From an uncultured SAR116 cluster alpha proteobacterium (GTDB lineage: Bacteria; Pseudomonadota; Alphaproteobacteria; Puniceispirillales; Marisalimonadaceae), in assembly GCA_902623995.1 (NCBI GenBank), contig CACNWE010000013.1, positions 1 to 44,745 on the forward strand: a stretch of DNA of 44,745 bases, read 5' to 3'. The position numbers and the translations under genes were made by a program. A model generated the notes under the pieces. It ran no database searches, had not been told where the DNA came from, and was given only the letters and a program-made list of their open reading frames with translations. This document shows positions 1 through 9,600 of the stretch, in pieces; position 1 is the stretch's first letter; every line of letters starts with the position of its first letter.

Positions 1-65
1 ACAATACCCGCAAATATGTAATTTATAAGGGTTAATATTTGAAATGTAAATACTAACTTTATCAA
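1..65 (-). other. possible 5' end of a truncated membrane-protein gene (weak)
   Basis: Downstream of hemH on the same strand, a minus-strand frame opens with a TTG at 65 and stays open to the window edge. Its 21 codons are mostly hydrophobic (it begins I-K-L-V-F-T-F and continues with I, L and F), as in a first membrane helix. An ATG at 84 in another frame stops after seven codons. There is no convincing ribosome binding site and a second frame is also open here, so this is only a hint that another gene follows hemH. Confidence 0.15.
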
Positions 66-95
66 TTCTGAATTTGGTCTTTCATTTATTAAAAT

Positions 96-1127
96 TTAAT
101 TATCCCAACCTAATAGGTTTTGTTTGACTAAATTATTTAAAAATTTAATTGAATATTCGTTATCATTTAAACAAGGTATATATTGAAAAGTTTGTCCACC
201 ATTCTCTAAAAACAACTCTCTTGCCTCAACATTTAATTCTTCAAGTGTTTCTAAACAATCAGAAATAAAACCTGGAGCGATCAAAGCAATATTTTTAGAT
301 CCTTGTTTAGCTAGTTCTATAATTGTTTCGTCAGTATAAGGTTGAAGCCATGGTTCAGGGCCAAATCTAGATTGAAAAGTAACTAAAATTTTATTTTCTG
401 GCCATTTTAATTCTTCTTTAAGTAATCTAGCAGTTTTTATACAATGGCAATGATAAGGATCACCAGCCATGAAATATCTCTTTGGTATACCATGAAAAGA
501 TATCACTAATTTATCGACTTTATTTCTATTTTTCATATGTTTTGTTATAGTTGAAGTTAGTGCTTTTATATAATTTTTATTATCAAACCAAGGAGGAACT
601 GTTCGTATGTCTGGCTGCCACCTTTGTTTTAACAACCATTTAAAGACTTCATCTTTTACAGTTGCAGTAGTGCTAGCTGCATACTGAGGATAAAGTGGAA
701 CCAAAAGAATTTTTGAACATCCATTTTTTGTCATTTTATTTAAAATTTTGTCTATTCCTGGGTTTCCATATCTCATTGCATAGTCTATGAAAATATTGGG
801 ATTTTTTTTAAAAGAATTCTGTATTTTGTTTGTTTGTTCAATTGTAAATCCTCTTAATGGTGATCCATGATTTTTTTCATCCCAAATTTTTTTATAAGCT
901 TTCCCAGATTTTGAAGGCCTGAATGTGAGTATAGGACCATTTAATATTAACCACCATAAAGGTCTAAAAAGATCTACAACTCTTTTGTCCATAAGAAATT
1001 GTTTTAAATATCTTCTCATAGACCAATAATCCGTGCCATCAGGGGTTCCTAGATTAACAAGTAATACTCCAATCTTATTTTTATCAGGAAAAACTGGGTG
1101 ATCATTAGGTTTTTTTATAATAGTCAA
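96..1127 (-). CDS. hemH: ferrochelatase
   Basis: Ferrochelatase inserts Fe2+ into protoporphyrin IX, the last step of haem synthesis. The 343-residue length is normal for the bacterial enzyme. The N-terminal V-N-L-G-T-P motif (about residues 24-29) and the signature S-F-H-G-I-P with the metal-site His212 are present, as is the acidic E-T-L-E-E-L stretch (about 293-298) that pairs with this histidine in known structures. The start is a TTG at 1127 with a poor Shine-Dalgarno site, so a few N-terminal residues are uncertain. It lies 20 bases downstream of hemA on the same strand; the two probably form one transcript joining the first and last enzymes of the pathway. The family assignment is secure. 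Confidence 0.95.
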   Translation of the reverse strand: MTIIKKPNDHPVFPDKNKIGVLLVNLGTPDGTDYWSMRRYLKQFLMDKRVVDLFRPLWWLILNGPILTFRPSKSGKAYKKIWDEKNHGSPLRGFTIEQTNKIQNSFKKNPNIFIDYAMRYGNPGIDKILNKMTKNGCSKILLVPLYPQYAASTTATVKDEVFKWLLKQRWQPDIRTVPPWFDNKNYIKALTSTITKHMKNRNKVDKLVISFHGIPKRYFMAGDPYHCHCIKTARLLKEELKWPENKILVTFQSRFGPEPWLQPYTDETIIELAKQGSKNIALIAPGFISDCLETLEELNVEARELFLENGGQTFQYIPCLNDNEYSIKFLNNLVKQNLLGWDN

Positions 1128-1147
1128 TTTAATATCTTTTAAAATTA

Positions 1148-2368
1148 TTATGCAATTTTTGAGTAATTATCTTTTTCAGTTTTTTTGAAAGCGTATTTAA
1201 GTGCAATAGTTAAATCAGAAATCATTTTTTCCGTATGGAAAGGGCCTGGTGTAATTCTTAATCTTTCTGTCCCAACTGGAACAGTTGGATAATTAATTGG
1301 TTGTATGTAATGTTTAAACTCATTTAACAGAATATTACTTATTTCTTTACATCTTACAGGGTTATTTACCATTATTGGTACTATATGGCTTTTATTATCC
1401 ATAAAATTAATATTTTCTTTCTTCAGATAAGTTTTGAGTGTAATCGTATTTTTTTGTTGTAGCTTTCTTTCTTTATCAGATTTTTTTAAATAACAGATAG
1501 ATGTACGTGCAGCACTTAAAAGAGCAGGTGGTAAAGCTGTTGTAAATATGAATCCACTGGCATAACTTCTTATAGCATCACAGATTACGTTTGAAGAAGC
1601 AATATATCCACCCATTGTTCCAAATGCTTTTCCTAATGTTCCTTGAATTATATCAATAGAATTTTGTAATCCTAATTCTTCAGTTACACCCGATCCTTTA
1701 TTTCCATACATACCAACAGCGTGAACTTCGTCTAAATAAGTTAATGCTTTATATTTTTTTGCTATTTTTGATATACCGCTGATATCTCCAAAATCACCAT
1801 CCATAGAGTAAATAGATTCAAAAATAATAACTTTAGGCTTTTTTTCTGGATATTTTTTTATTAAAGCTTCTAAATGGTTTAAATCGTTATGTTTAAAAAT
1901 TTCTTTTGATGCTTTTGATTTTTTTATACCTGAAATTATTGATGCATGATTTTTTTCGTCAGAAAAAACAACTACGTCCTTTAATAAATTTAAAAGGGTA
2001 CTTATAGTTGATTCATTTGCAACGTATCCAGATGAAAACACGATAGCTTTTTCTTTCGAATGAAGGTTAGCTATTTCATTTTCTAAATGTACAATAGAAC
2101 TACTGTTTCCAGATATATTACGTGTTCCACCTGAACCTGTTCCCATTTTTTTAATTGAATTTATCATTGAATTTATAACAAGTTTATTTTGACTCATGCC
2201 TAGATAATCATTTGAACACCAAATAATTACATCATTTTTTTTTGAATTTGTTATCCACGATGCATTTGGATGTTCACCAACTTTTCTTTCAATTTCGTTG
2301 AAATGTCTGTATCGACCCTCTATTTTAAGTTTATTTATTGATGTTTTAAAAATATCAGAATAATTCAA
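1148..2368 (-). CDS. hemA: 5-aminolevulinate synthase (ALAS)
   Basis: ALAS condenses glycine with succinyl-CoA to 5-aminolevulinate using PLP. This is the Shemin (C4) route, typical of alphaproteobacteria and mitochondria. All 406 residues align with the family by eye: the N-D-Y-L-G-M segment near 53-58, the glycine-rich G-T-G-S-G-G-T-R-N region (76-84), the cofactor aspartate in L-D-E-V-H-A-V-G (about 212-219) and the Schiff-base lysine K247 in Q-G-T-L-G-K-A-F-G. The start is TTG at 2368, supported by AGGT six bases upstream. hemH follows at once. No Cys-Pro haem-regulatory motif is visible near the N-terminus. This gene is the strongest metabolic marker that the organism is an alphaproteobacterium. 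Confidence 0.96.
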   Translation of the reverse strand: MNYSDIFKTSINKLKIEGRYRHFNEIERKVGEHPNASWITNSKKNDVIIWCSNDYLGMSQNKLVINSMINSIKKMGTGSGGTRNISGNSSSIVHLENEIANLHSKEKAIVFSSGYVANESTISTLLNLLKDVVVFSDEKNHASIISGIKKSKASKEIFKHNDLNHLEALIKKYPEKKPKVIIFESIYSMDGDFGDISGISKIAKKYKALTYLDEVHAVGMYGNKGSGVTEELGLQNSIDIIQGTLGKAFGTMGGYIASSNVICDAIRSYASGFIFTTALPPALLSAARTSICYLKKSDKERKLQQKNTITLKTYLKKENINFMDNKSHIVPIMVNNPVRCKEISNILLNEFKHYIQPINYPTVPVGTERLRITPGPFHTEKMISDLTIALKYAFKKTEKDNYSKIA

Positions 2369-2482
2369 TGGTTTACCTACATGTTTATGACTTAAATAAT
2401 ACTATTTTCGAAATTTACAACGTATTATTTGTCAAATTATTAGCACAGATTTTAAGCAAAATTTAAATTTTTATTTTAGTAC

Positions 2483-2510
2483 TTGAACTTTTTTAAAGAT
2501 TTTATATAAC
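2483..2510 (+). promoter_or_regulatory. candidate sigma70 promoter of dksA
   Basis: TTGAAC at 2483-2488 and TATAAC at 2505-2510 are separated by 16 bases. Transcription would start near 2517, just upstream of the GGAAAG ribosome binding site at 2530. The match is good for such AT-rich DNA but remains a prediction. Confidence 0.4.
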
Positions 2511-2542
2511 AAGTCCTATTTAAATTTTTGGAAAGTGTAAAA

Positions 2543-3034
2543 GTGAGCTCGTCAAAAAAAATTAAAGTTACAACAGATTATTTTGAAAACGGTGCTGATC
2601 GAGGTGGCATACTTGGAAATAGAATTATTCTACCGGAAAATTATATGCCTTCTATTGATGAAGAATTTATGAATGACAACCAATTGGAGTATTTTAGACA
2701 AAAATTAATTAATTGGAAATCAGAACTACTGAGTGAGGCAACTGATACTAAAGGTACCCTTTCTTCTGAAGGTTTACAAAGGCCTGATATGGCTGATAGA
2801 GCCCAGGTAGAAGCAGACGCATCTATTCAGTTGCGAACTAGAGATAGAGAAAGAAAACTTATTAGCAAAATCGATGCTGCATTAAGAAGAATAGATTTAA
2901 AAACATATGGATTTTGTGAAGAAACAGGTGAGCCAATTGGATTAGGTCGTTTAAAAGCAAGGCCAATTGCTTCCTTAAGTGTAGATGCGCAAGAACGTCA
3001 CGAAAAAATGGAAAAAATTCACAAAGACGAATAA
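2543..3034 (+). CDS. dksA: DksA/TraR-family RNA polymerase-binding regulator, cysteine-poor alphaproteobacterial type
   Basis: DksA enters the RNA polymerase secondary channel and, with ppGpp, tunes rRNA and amino-acid gene promoters. The coiled-coil tip keeps the D-M-A-D-R-A form of the DxxDxA motif, which is essential in Escherichia coli. The C-terminal globular part has only one of the four zinc-finger cysteines, in G-F-C-E-E-T-G-E-P-I; the others are replaced (E-E-T for the first CxxC, S-L-S-V-D-A for the second). Alphaproteobacterial DksA proteins commonly look like this. I prefer the GTG at 2543 (163 residues), seven bases after GGAAAG, over the upstream in-frame TTG at 2528, which has no ribosome binding site and lies only about ten bases from the predicted transcription start. 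Confidence 0.88.
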   Translation: MSSSKKIKVTTDYFENGADRGGILGNRIILPENYMPSIDEEFMNDNQLEYFRQKLINWKSELLSEATDTKGTLSSEGLQRPDMADRAQVEADASIQLRTRDRERKLISKIDAALRRIDLKTYGFCEETGEPIGLGRLKARPIASLSVDAQERHEKMEKIHKDE

Positions 3035-3064
3035 TACTTATTAATCTGACTAATTACTAGTATA

Positions 3065-3079
3065 GAACAAAATAAGAAC
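3065..3079 (+). promoter_or_regulatory. LexA/SOS box of recA
   Basis: GAAC-N7-GAAC, the reverse complement of the alphaproteobacterial LexA operator GTTC-N7-GTTC, matches all eight conserved bases with exact 7-base spacing. It ends five bases upstream of the recA -35 element, so bound LexA would block polymerase access. LexA itself is not in this window. Confidence 0.8.
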
Positions 3080-3084
3080 ATTTA

Positions 3085-3113
3085 TTGACAAAAGAACAAA
3101 AGGTGAATATTAT
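3085..3113 (+). promoter_or_regulatory. sigma70 promoter of recA
   Basis: A perfect TTGACA (3085-3090) is followed after exactly 17 bases by TATTAT (3108-3113). The predicted start near 3120 gives a leader of about 50 bases with AAGGAG before the recA ATG. This is the strongest promoter seen in the window and sits next to the SOS box. Confidence 0.75.
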
Positions 3114-3169
3114 GTGCAATAATTATTAGTTGAAAGAATTGTAATCGTGTGTAAGTAAGGAGATAGAGA

Positions 3170-4234
3170 ATGAGTGCTGAGGTAATAAAAATGTCAAATC
3201 AAGATAAAGATAGAAACATAGCTTTAGAATCTGCTATTGGTCAGATAGAGAAAGCTTTTGGTAAAGGTTCTGTTATGAAATTAGGTACATCTGGAGAAAA
3301 TTTAGATGTACAAGCTATATCTACAGGTTCGCTAGGTTTGGATATAGCTCTTGGTATAGGTGGTTTACCTAAAGGAAGAATTGTAGAAATTTATGGACCT
3401 GAAAGTTCAGGTAAAACAACGCTAGCATTGCATGTTGTAGCTGAAGCGCAAAAAACAGGAGGGACTTGTGCGTTTATAGATGCGGAACATGCTCTTGATC
3501 CAGTATATGCAAAAAAATTAGGAGTAAATATTGACGATCTACTAATTTCTCAACCTGATGCAGGAGAACAGGCATTAGAAATAGCTGACACATTAGTTAG
3601 ATCAGGAGCTATATCTGTTTTAGTAGTTGATTCTGTAGCAGCATTAGTTCCTAGAGCTGAATTAGAAGGGGATATGGGTGACAGTCATATGGGTCTGCAA
3701 GCTAGGTTAATGAGTCAAGCTTTAAGAAAGTTAACCTCATCAATTTCTAAATCTAATTGTTTAGTAATATTTATAAATCAAATTAGACAAAAAATAGGAA
3801 TTATGTTTGGTAATCCAGAAACAACTTCTGGTGGAAATGCCCTTAAGTTTTATGCCTCTGTTAGATTGGATATAAGAAGAATAGGAGCAATTAAAGACAA
3901 AGATGATATAATAGGGAATCAAACCAGAGTAAAAGTTGTAAAAAATAAGGTTGCACCTCCATTTAGAACAGTTGAATTTGATATTATGTATGGTGAAGGT
4001 ATTTCTAAAAATGGGGAGATAGTTGATCTAGGAGTATCTGCAGATATAATTGAAAAATCTGGGTCATGGTTTTCATATAACGATCAAAGGATAGGTCAAG
4101 GCAGAGAAAATGTTAAAAACTTTCTTAATGAAAATTCTGAAATCGCTAAAGAAATAGAGGATAAAATTAAGGGAAACACAGTTCTAGTTGAAGAAATTTT
4201 AATGAATCCTGAACAACAAATACCTGAAGAATAA
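3170..4234 (+). CDS. recA: recombinase RecA
   Basis: RecA polymerises on single-stranded DNA, drives homologous strand exchange and stimulates LexA self-cleavage. The 354-residue protein has the usual length. Walker A G-P-E-S-S-G-K-T lies at 76-83, followed by the Walker B-like [11 protein letters not shown] and the L2-region segment [14 protein letters not shown]. The ATG at 3170 has AAGGAG seven bases upstream; the internal ATG at 3191 has none. A consensus SOS operator and promoter lie directly upstream, so damage induction is very likely. alaS follows on the same strand after 76 bases, an order common in alphaproteobacteria. Confidence 0.98.
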   Translation: MSAEVIKMSNQDKDRNIALESAIGQIEKAFGKGSVMKLGTSGENLDVQAISTGSLGLDIALGIGGLPKGRIVEIYGPESSGKTTLALHVVAEAQKTGGTCAFIDAEHALDPVYAKKLGVNIDDLLISQPDAGEQALEIADTLVRSGAISVLVVDSVAALVPRAELEGDMGDSHMGLQARLMSQALRKLTSSISKSNCLVIFINQIRQKIGIMFGNPETTSGGNALKFYASVRLDIRRIGAIKDKDDIIGNQTRVKVVKNKVAPPFRTVEFDIMYGEGISKNGEIVDLGVSADIIEKSGSWFSYNDQRIGQGRENVKNFLNENSEIAKEIEDKIKGNTVLVEEILMNPEQQIPEE

Positions 4235-4310
4235 AAATAATTTTATTGAAGTTTTGTATTTTGTTAAATTGATGTTATCAAGGGATGTAGATAATAAGCT
4301 AGTTTAATAC

Positions 4311-6983
4311 ATGAATAAGACTAAAAATTCAGTAAATGCAATTCGTTCTAAGTTCATAAATTATTTTAATAAAAATGATCATGAGGTTATAACTTCGAGT
4401 AATCTTGTGCCGAACAATGATCCAACTCTACTTTTTACAAATGCTGGTATGGTTCAGTTTAAAAATGTTTTTACTGGATTAGAAATAAGAGACTACAGTA
4501 GAGCTGTAAGTTCGCAAAAGTGTCTGCGTGCTGGTGGAAAGCATAATGATCTTGAAAATGTAGGTAGAACAGCTAGACATCATACATTTTTTGAAATGTT
4601 AGGTAACTTTTCCTTTGGAGATTATTTTAAAGAGAAAGCAATATTCCAAGCTTGGGAACTTTTAACAAAAGAGTATGGTCTTCCAAAAGAAAAATTACTA
4701 GTGACAATTTTTCATGATGATACGGAGGCCGAAAATTTATGGAAAAAAATTTCTGGATTAAGTGATGAAAAAATAGTCAAAATTAGCACAAGTGATAATT
4801 TTTGGAGTATGGGCGACACAGGTCCTTGTGGTCCTTGCTCAGAAATATTTTATGATCATGGTCCTTTGATTGAAGGAGGACCTCCTGGTTCTAAGAATGA
4901 AGATGGTGATAGGTTTATTGAAATTTGGAATTTAGTGTTTATGCAATTTGAACAAATTTCTAAAGATGAAAGAGTTAATTTACCTAAGCCAAGTATTGAT
5001 ACAGGGATGGGTTTAGAAAGAATATCAGCCGTTCTACAAAACACTCATAATAATTATGAGACAGACATGATGAAAGATCTAGTTGAGGCTTCTTCATTAG
5101 TAACAGGTGTAGAAAAAACAAAAGATAATATTGTATCTCATAGAGTAGTAGCGGATCATTTAAGATCAATTTCTTTTTTAATTGCTGAGGGAGTTTTACC
5201 TAGTAATGAAGGTCGTGGATATGTCCTAAGAAGAATAATGAGAAGAGCAATGCGTCACACTCATCTTTTAGGCGCAAGTGATCCGGTGATATTCAAGTTA
5301 GTTAAATCTTTAATTGAACAAATGGGTGAGGCTTTTCCAGAATTAATAACTCAAAAATTGGCAATAGAAAACACAATAAAGGATGAAGAAATTAAATTTA
5401 AAGATACACTTGATAGAGGTATGAGTTTATTAGTGAATGAAATAGACAAGAAAGTTTCTCCAGGCGTACTTTCAGGTCAAAAAGCTTTTGAATTATATGA
5501 CACCTTCGGATTTCCATTAGATTTAACAGAAGATGTATTAAAGTCATATGGATGGAAGGTTGACCACCAGGGTTTTGAAAAATCTATGAATCAACAAAAA
5601 ATTAAAGCAAGACAGGCTTGGGCAGGTTCAGGTGATGATTCTTATAATCAAGATATTTTAAAATTATTATTAGAATTACCATCTACTAAGTTTAAAGGAT
5701 ATGATAAAAATACTTTTGAAACTAAAATTGATTTAATTATAAAGAACAATAAAATTTTAGATAATGTAATAGCTAATGAACAAGTAGAAATTATATTCAA
5801 TGAGACAATTTTTTATGCTGAATCTGGTGGCCAGATATCTGACAAAGGGGTTATCGTAGGAAAAAATTCTAAGGCAAATATTTTAAATTCTAAAAAAGTT
5901 ACTGTTGGAAACGGTAAAATTATATTTGTTTCAAAAATAGAAGTTATATCAGGAAGATTTACAGTTGGTGATATAATTAAACAAGTAATAGATTTAGATT
6001 TCAGAAAACAAATATGTTCACATCATTCAGCAACCCATCTTCTACATGAAGCATTAAGACAAAAATTAGGTTTGCATATTGCTCAAAAAGGTTCATTGGT
6101 TACAAATGAAAAACTAAGATTTGATTTTAGTCATCAAAAACCAATTTCTGCAGAATTAATTAGAGAAATTGAAGATGAAGTAAATTATAGAATATTTTGC
6201 AATGATAAAGTTATTACTAAAGTTATGTCTCCTGATAAGGCTATTAAAAAAGGAGCTATAGCTTTATTTGGAGAAAAATATGGAGATGAAGTTAGAGTAG
6301 TATCAATTGGAAAAAGTATAGATAATGAAAGAGGAGCTTGGTCAGTTGAATTATGTGGAGGCACACATGTAAAAAATACTTCTGAAATTTCAACCTTTAA
6401 AATATTATCAGAGACTGGTGTTTCATCTGGAGTTCGTAGAATTGAAGCTTTAACAAATACGGCTGCAATAAACTATTTTAACAATGAGATAGATAAAATT
6501 AGATATATATCTTCTTCTTTAAAAACAAATAGTACTCAAGTCACAAAAAAAATAGATCAATTAGTCTCAGAAAATCAAAAAATGAATAAAGAATTAAAAC
6601 TTCTTAAAAATAAATCTCATCTAAATTTTGATAATAATTTAACGAAAGAAACACTAAATGGAATAGTATTTGAGTATAAAATTTATGATGATTTAGTAGT
6701 TAAAGATTTAAAGCCAAACGCTGAAAATTTTATTAAAAACAATAATTCAAATATTGTTTGTTTAATTAGTAAAATTGACAATAAAGCTTCTATTGTAGTT
6801 GCTGTAGAAAAAAGACTCACCTCTAAATTTAGTGCAGTTGAAATAGTTAATGAAGTTTCAGCGATTTTAGGAGGTAAAGGAGGTGGTGGAAGACCGGATA
6901 TGGCTCAATCTGGAGGATCAGATCCTAAAAATAGCCAACAAGCTATTAATAAGATAAAAGATTACATCAAACTTAAAATTTAG
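4311..6983 (+). CDS. alaS: alanyl-tRNA synthetase
   Basis: AlaS charges tRNA-Ala and edits misactivated serine and glycine. All parts of the full-length bacterial enzyme (890 residues) are present: an N-terminal class II catalytic core (F-T-N-A-G-M-V-Q-F-K, then G-R-T-A-R-H-H-T-F-F-E-M-L-G-N-F), the editing domain with the H-S-A-T-H-L-L-H zinc-site motif and C-G-G-T-H, and a C-terminal oligomerisation and tRNA-elbow region ending in the glycine-rich G-G-K-G-G-G-G-R-P-D-M-A-Q-S-G-G. The gene starts with ATG 76 bases after recA; its own Shine-Dalgarno is weak. The aminotransferase downstream begins only eight bases after its stop, so the two are probably co-transcribed. Confidence 0.97.
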   Translation: MNKTKNSVNAIRSKFINYFNKNDHEVITSSNLVPNNDPTLLFTNAGMVQFKNVFTGLEIRDYSRAVSSQKCLRAGGKHNDLENVGRTARHHTFFEMLGNFSFGDYFKEKAIFQAWELLTKEYGLPKEKLLVTIFHDDTEAENLWKKISGLSDEKIVKISTSDNFWSMGDTGPCGPCSEIFYDHGPLIEGGPPGSKNEDGDRFIEIWNLVFMQFEQISKDERVNLPKPSIDTGMGLERISAVLQNTHNNYETDMMKDLVEASSLVTGVEKTKDNIVSHRVVADHLRSISFLIAEGVLPSNEGRGYVLRRIMRRAMRHTHLLGASDPVIFKLVKSLIEQMGEAFPELITQKLAIENTIKDEEIKFKDTLDRGMSLLVNEIDKKVSPGVLSGQKAFELYDTFGFPLDLTEDVLKSYGWKVDHQGFEKSMNQQKIKARQAWAGSGDDSYNQDILKLLLELPSTKFKGYDKNTFETKIDLIIKNNKILDNVIANEQVEIIFNETIFYAESGGQISDKGVIVGKNSKANILNSKKVTVGNGKIIFVSKIEVISGRFTVGDIIKQVIDLDFRKQICSHHSATHLLHEALRQKLGLHIAQKGSLVTNEKLRFDFSHQKPISAELIREIEDEVNYRIFCNDKVITKVMSPDKAIKKGAIALFGEKYGDEVRVVSIGKSIDNERGAWSVELCGGTHVKNTSEISTFKILSETGVSSGVRRIEALTNTAAINYFNNEIDKIRYISSSLKTNSTQVTKKIDQLVSENQKMNKELKLLKNKSHLNFDNNLTKETLNGIVFEYKIYDDLVVKDLKPNAENFIKNNNSNIVCLISKIDNKASIVVAVEKRLTSKFSAVEIVNEVSAILGGKGGGGRPDMAQSGGSDPKNSQQAINKIKDYIKLKI

Positions 6984-6991
6984 AGAATATA

Positions 6992-8161
6992 TTGTTAGAA
7001 AATTTAAACGAAGAAATAGTATCCTTTAAAGAAACTGCAATTATGCAAATTGCAAATTTTGGAAGAAAATACCAATTAGAGAGTGGAAATTATATCTATC
7101 CTGCTTGGTTTGGTGAAGGTGATACATCTACAAGTCATTTAATTAACAACAAAACTATTGAGGCTTTAAATCAAGGAAAAACATTTTATACATATCAAAA
7201 CGGTATACCTCAATTACGATCTGAAGTCTCAAAATATATGAATGAAGTTTTTAAAATCAATACGAAGCCTCAACATCATAGTATTGTCACAGGTGGAATG
7301 ATGGGACTTAGGTTGATTTGTGATTTAATTATTAGTGATGGTGATGAAGTTATAATGATTGGTCCTGTATGGCCTAACATAAGATCATCAGTTTTATTAA
7401 AAAAAGGTAACATAAAAGAAGTTTCACTAAGATTAAAAGATAGTCAATGGATATTAGATTTTGAAAAACTTTTGAACACAATTACGCATAAAACAAAAAT
7501 GGTTTTTGTTAATAGTCCTGGAAATCCAACAGGATGGGTGATGTCAAAAAAACAGCAAGAAATCCTATTAAATCATGTTCGAAAAATGGGTTGCTGGTTA
7601 ATTTCTGATGAAGTTTATCATCAAATAATGTTTAATGATGATGTATCACCAAGTTTTCTTCAATTATCTAAGCAAAATGATAAATTAATAGTCATAAACT
7701 CAGCTTCAAAGAGCTTCAATATGACAGGATGGAGAATAGGTTGGATAACACATCCTGAAGAGTTAGGTCCTCACATAGCTAAATTAGTCCAAATTACAAC
7801 AACGGGTGTTCCAGAGTTTCTCCAAACTGGTTTAATTTCAGCATTGCAAAACTACAAAACTCTTACCAAAGAAGTACGTCAAAATTTAAAAAAATCTAGA
7901 GATATTATGTTTGAAAGATTATTTGATTGGAAGCAAGTTGAGTGTAGTGTTCCGGAAGCTGCATTTTATGCTTTTTTTAAAGTAAAAGGCTTAAAAGATT
8001 CTTTAGAATTTGCAAAAAAATTAATCATTGATACTAATGTTGGTGTGGCACCAGGTATTGCATTTGGAGTGTCAGGTGAAGGTCATTTAAGAATATGTTT
8101 TGCAGCTCAGCAAAGCTTCATAAATGAAATTATGGACAGATTAGAGCCAGCCTTGAATTAA
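6992..8161 (+). CDS. PLP-dependent class I/II aminotransferase
   Basis: This is a fold-type I aminotransferase of about 390 residues. Typical elements are N-S-P-G-N-P-T-G (cofactor asparagine), S-D-E-V-Y (cofactor aspartate and tyrosine), the Schiff-base lysine K240 in S-A-S-K-S-F-N-M-T-G-W-R-I-G and the C-terminal arginine in H-L-R-I-C-F. It belongs to the broad aspartate/aromatic/arginine-pyruvate group; the donor amino acid cannot be read from sequence. It starts with a TTG eight bases after alaS, and the weak AGAG before it lies inside the alaS stop region, which suggests translational coupling. An internal ATG at residue 18 would remove conserved N-terminal sequence and is less likely. 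It converges on the next gene with a two-base gap. Confidence 0.85.
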   Translation: MLENLNEEIVSFKETAIMQIANFGRKYQLESGNYIYPAWFGEGDTSTSHLINNKTIEALNQGKTFYTYQNGIPQLRSEVSKYMNEVFKINTKPQHHSIVTGGMMGLRLICDLIISDGDEVIMIGPVWPNIRSSVLLKKGNIKEVSLRLKDSQWILDFEKLLNTITHKTKMVFVNSPGNPTGWVMSKKQQEILLNHVRKMGCWLISDEVYHQIMFNDDVSPSFLQLSKQNDKLIVINSASKSFNMTGWRIGWITHPEELGPHIAKLVQITTTGVPEFLQTGLISALQNYKTLTKEVRQNLKKSRDIMFERLFDWKQVECSVPEAAFYAFFKVKGLKDSLEFAKKLIIDTNVGVAPGIAFGVSGEGHLRICFAAQQSFINEIMDRLEPALN

Positions 8162-8163
8162 AT

Positions 8164-9528
8164 TCACCAAGGCTGAATAGCATTTTTGAGCGCTTTATAA
8201 CCTTCTATAAATCCAGGTCTATTATTACCATATATTCCATCAAATATATTTAGAACATTATCTAACCAATTTTTAAGTTCAACATTATCTGGATTAGCAT
8301 CCAAGTATGCGTCTCTAATCAAAACAAAATGAATTCTTGGATCGTATGGTTTTTTTGTTCCATCCATGGTTTCATCACCATCAAGAAGTCTTAAAAGCAT
8401 TGCATCAGCTGAACCTAGTGTTTGTTCATGAATAGGTGGTCCAGACATTCTATGCATTACCGAAGTCATGTCTCTTCCGTTACCAGTTGTATAACCCATA
8501 GACTTCCAAGCAGTATCAATATCAATATCACTATTAACATAATTAAGAATTTTTGATCCAAAATTTCTTAATGGGTCAGATATGTCTGCAAGTAAATCAG
8601 TTAATCTATCTCCATCTAAATCAGTTGCTAATACTACACATTCTTGTTTGTTAATTATATCCCACACTAATATTCCGTAATTTGTATCAGAGATATGTTG
8701 TTCTATTCTTCCAGACCAATTTTCCATACCATACTTAAAATCTTTAGGTAAAAGAGAAATTATTTTGTCAATGTTTGGCTTATGCTCTTCATAAGCATTA
8801 ACAGCCCATTTACGACCAACTGTAAATTTAGTTCCTTCAAGAAGCCAAATTAAAATACCAGCATTTATTCCATCTTCCATCGCTTGTGTAGGTTTAAAAG
8901 CAACTCTTCCTAATTTATTAGTATCATTGATCATCTTTAAAAATAGACGACAAGCATAAGCCATCTGAATTCCAGGAGTGTTCATTTCAGTGTGTACAAT
9001 ACCAGTTTTTTCATTAACACTAAATTTAGACTTATCTTGTGAATAAGGTAAACATGGCATACATCTAACAACAGTGATTGGACCGTATGGACGAACATTA
9101 CAAAAAACCCCAGCTTGTGTTCTTAAAGGTGCATTCCCAGATTTTCCCATTACAACAACTTTATTTCCTGATCCATCGTTAACATATGCATCGCCAGCAG
9201 TTGACCATTTTATAGATGTGTTTTGCATATTTCCAAACCAGCTTAATGCTTCAAGTTTTGTATCATGTCGCATTTGTGACCACATTGGAACGGCATAAAA
9301 GGGAAGATTTAAGATATCAGCGGCAGCAATAGTTCCTAATAATGCGTAAGCGTCTGTTAATGAATGGCAAACTGGATTTATAATTTCATCATGTTTTCCA
9401 CCTTTCCAAACAATAGCATTTGGATACCCATTTGGCCTTATGTCGGTTTTTTGGTAAAGTTGCCCAACAACAGTTTCTAAGTCACCGCCACTAGATTCCG
9501 TAACAGCTATTTTCATTAAATCTAACAT
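8164..9528 (-). CDS. unrecognised conserved-looking protein, 454 residues
   Basis: I do not recognise this family. The protein appears soluble: no signal peptide, membrane helix or repeats. Composition is that of a real globular enzyme, rich in W, G, D and C. Notable segments are an N-terminal V-T-E-S-S-G-G-D, a cysteine-bearing patch (F-C-N-V-R-P-Y-G-P then V-V-R-C-M-P-C-L-P) near the middle, an acidic A-T-D-L-D-G-D-R and a C-terminal G-P-P-I-H-E-Q-T-L-G-S-A-D-A. Clustered cysteines and acidic residues could bind a metal or make a thiol nucleophile, but this is speculation. The ATG at 9528 has AAGGAAA about four bases upstream. It stands alone on the minus strand, 72 bases downstream of the LOG-family gene. 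Confidence 0.75.
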   Translation of the reverse strand: MLDLMKIAVTESSGGDLETVVGQLYQKTDIRPNGYPNAIVWKGGKHDEIINPVCHSLTDAYALLGTIAAADILNLPFYAVPMWSQMRHDTKLEALSWFGNMQNTSIKWSTAGDAYVNDGSGNKVVVMGKSGNAPLRTQAGVFCNVRPYGPITVVRCMPCLPYSQDKSKFSVNEKTGIVHTEMNTPGIQMAYACRLFLKMINDTNKLGRVAFKPTQAMEDGINAGILIWLLEGTKFTVGRKWAVNAYEEHKPNIDKIISLLPKDFKYGMENWSGRIEQHISDTNYGILVWDIINKQECVVLATDLDGDRLTDLLADISDPLRNFGSKILNYVNSDIDIDTAWKSMGYTTGNGRDMTSVMHRMSGPPIHEQTLGSADAMLLRLLDGDETMDGTKKPYDPRIHFVLIRDAYLDANPDNVELKNWLDNVLNIFDGIYGNNRPGFIEGYKALKNAIQPW

Positions 9529-9600
9529 TTTATTTCCTTGTATTTTTAAGATAGGTTTAACCTAAAAGTATATCTATACATACATAAATAAATACAATTT

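Noticed and set aside
2369-2470. Promoter of hemA on the minus strand
   Set aside because: A TTGACA occurs, but no acceptable -10 hexamer lies 16-18 bases from it.
3094-3097. Third GAAC downstream of the recA SOS box
   Set aside because: Its spacing to the previous GAAC is 14 bases, not 7, so it is not a second LexA operator.
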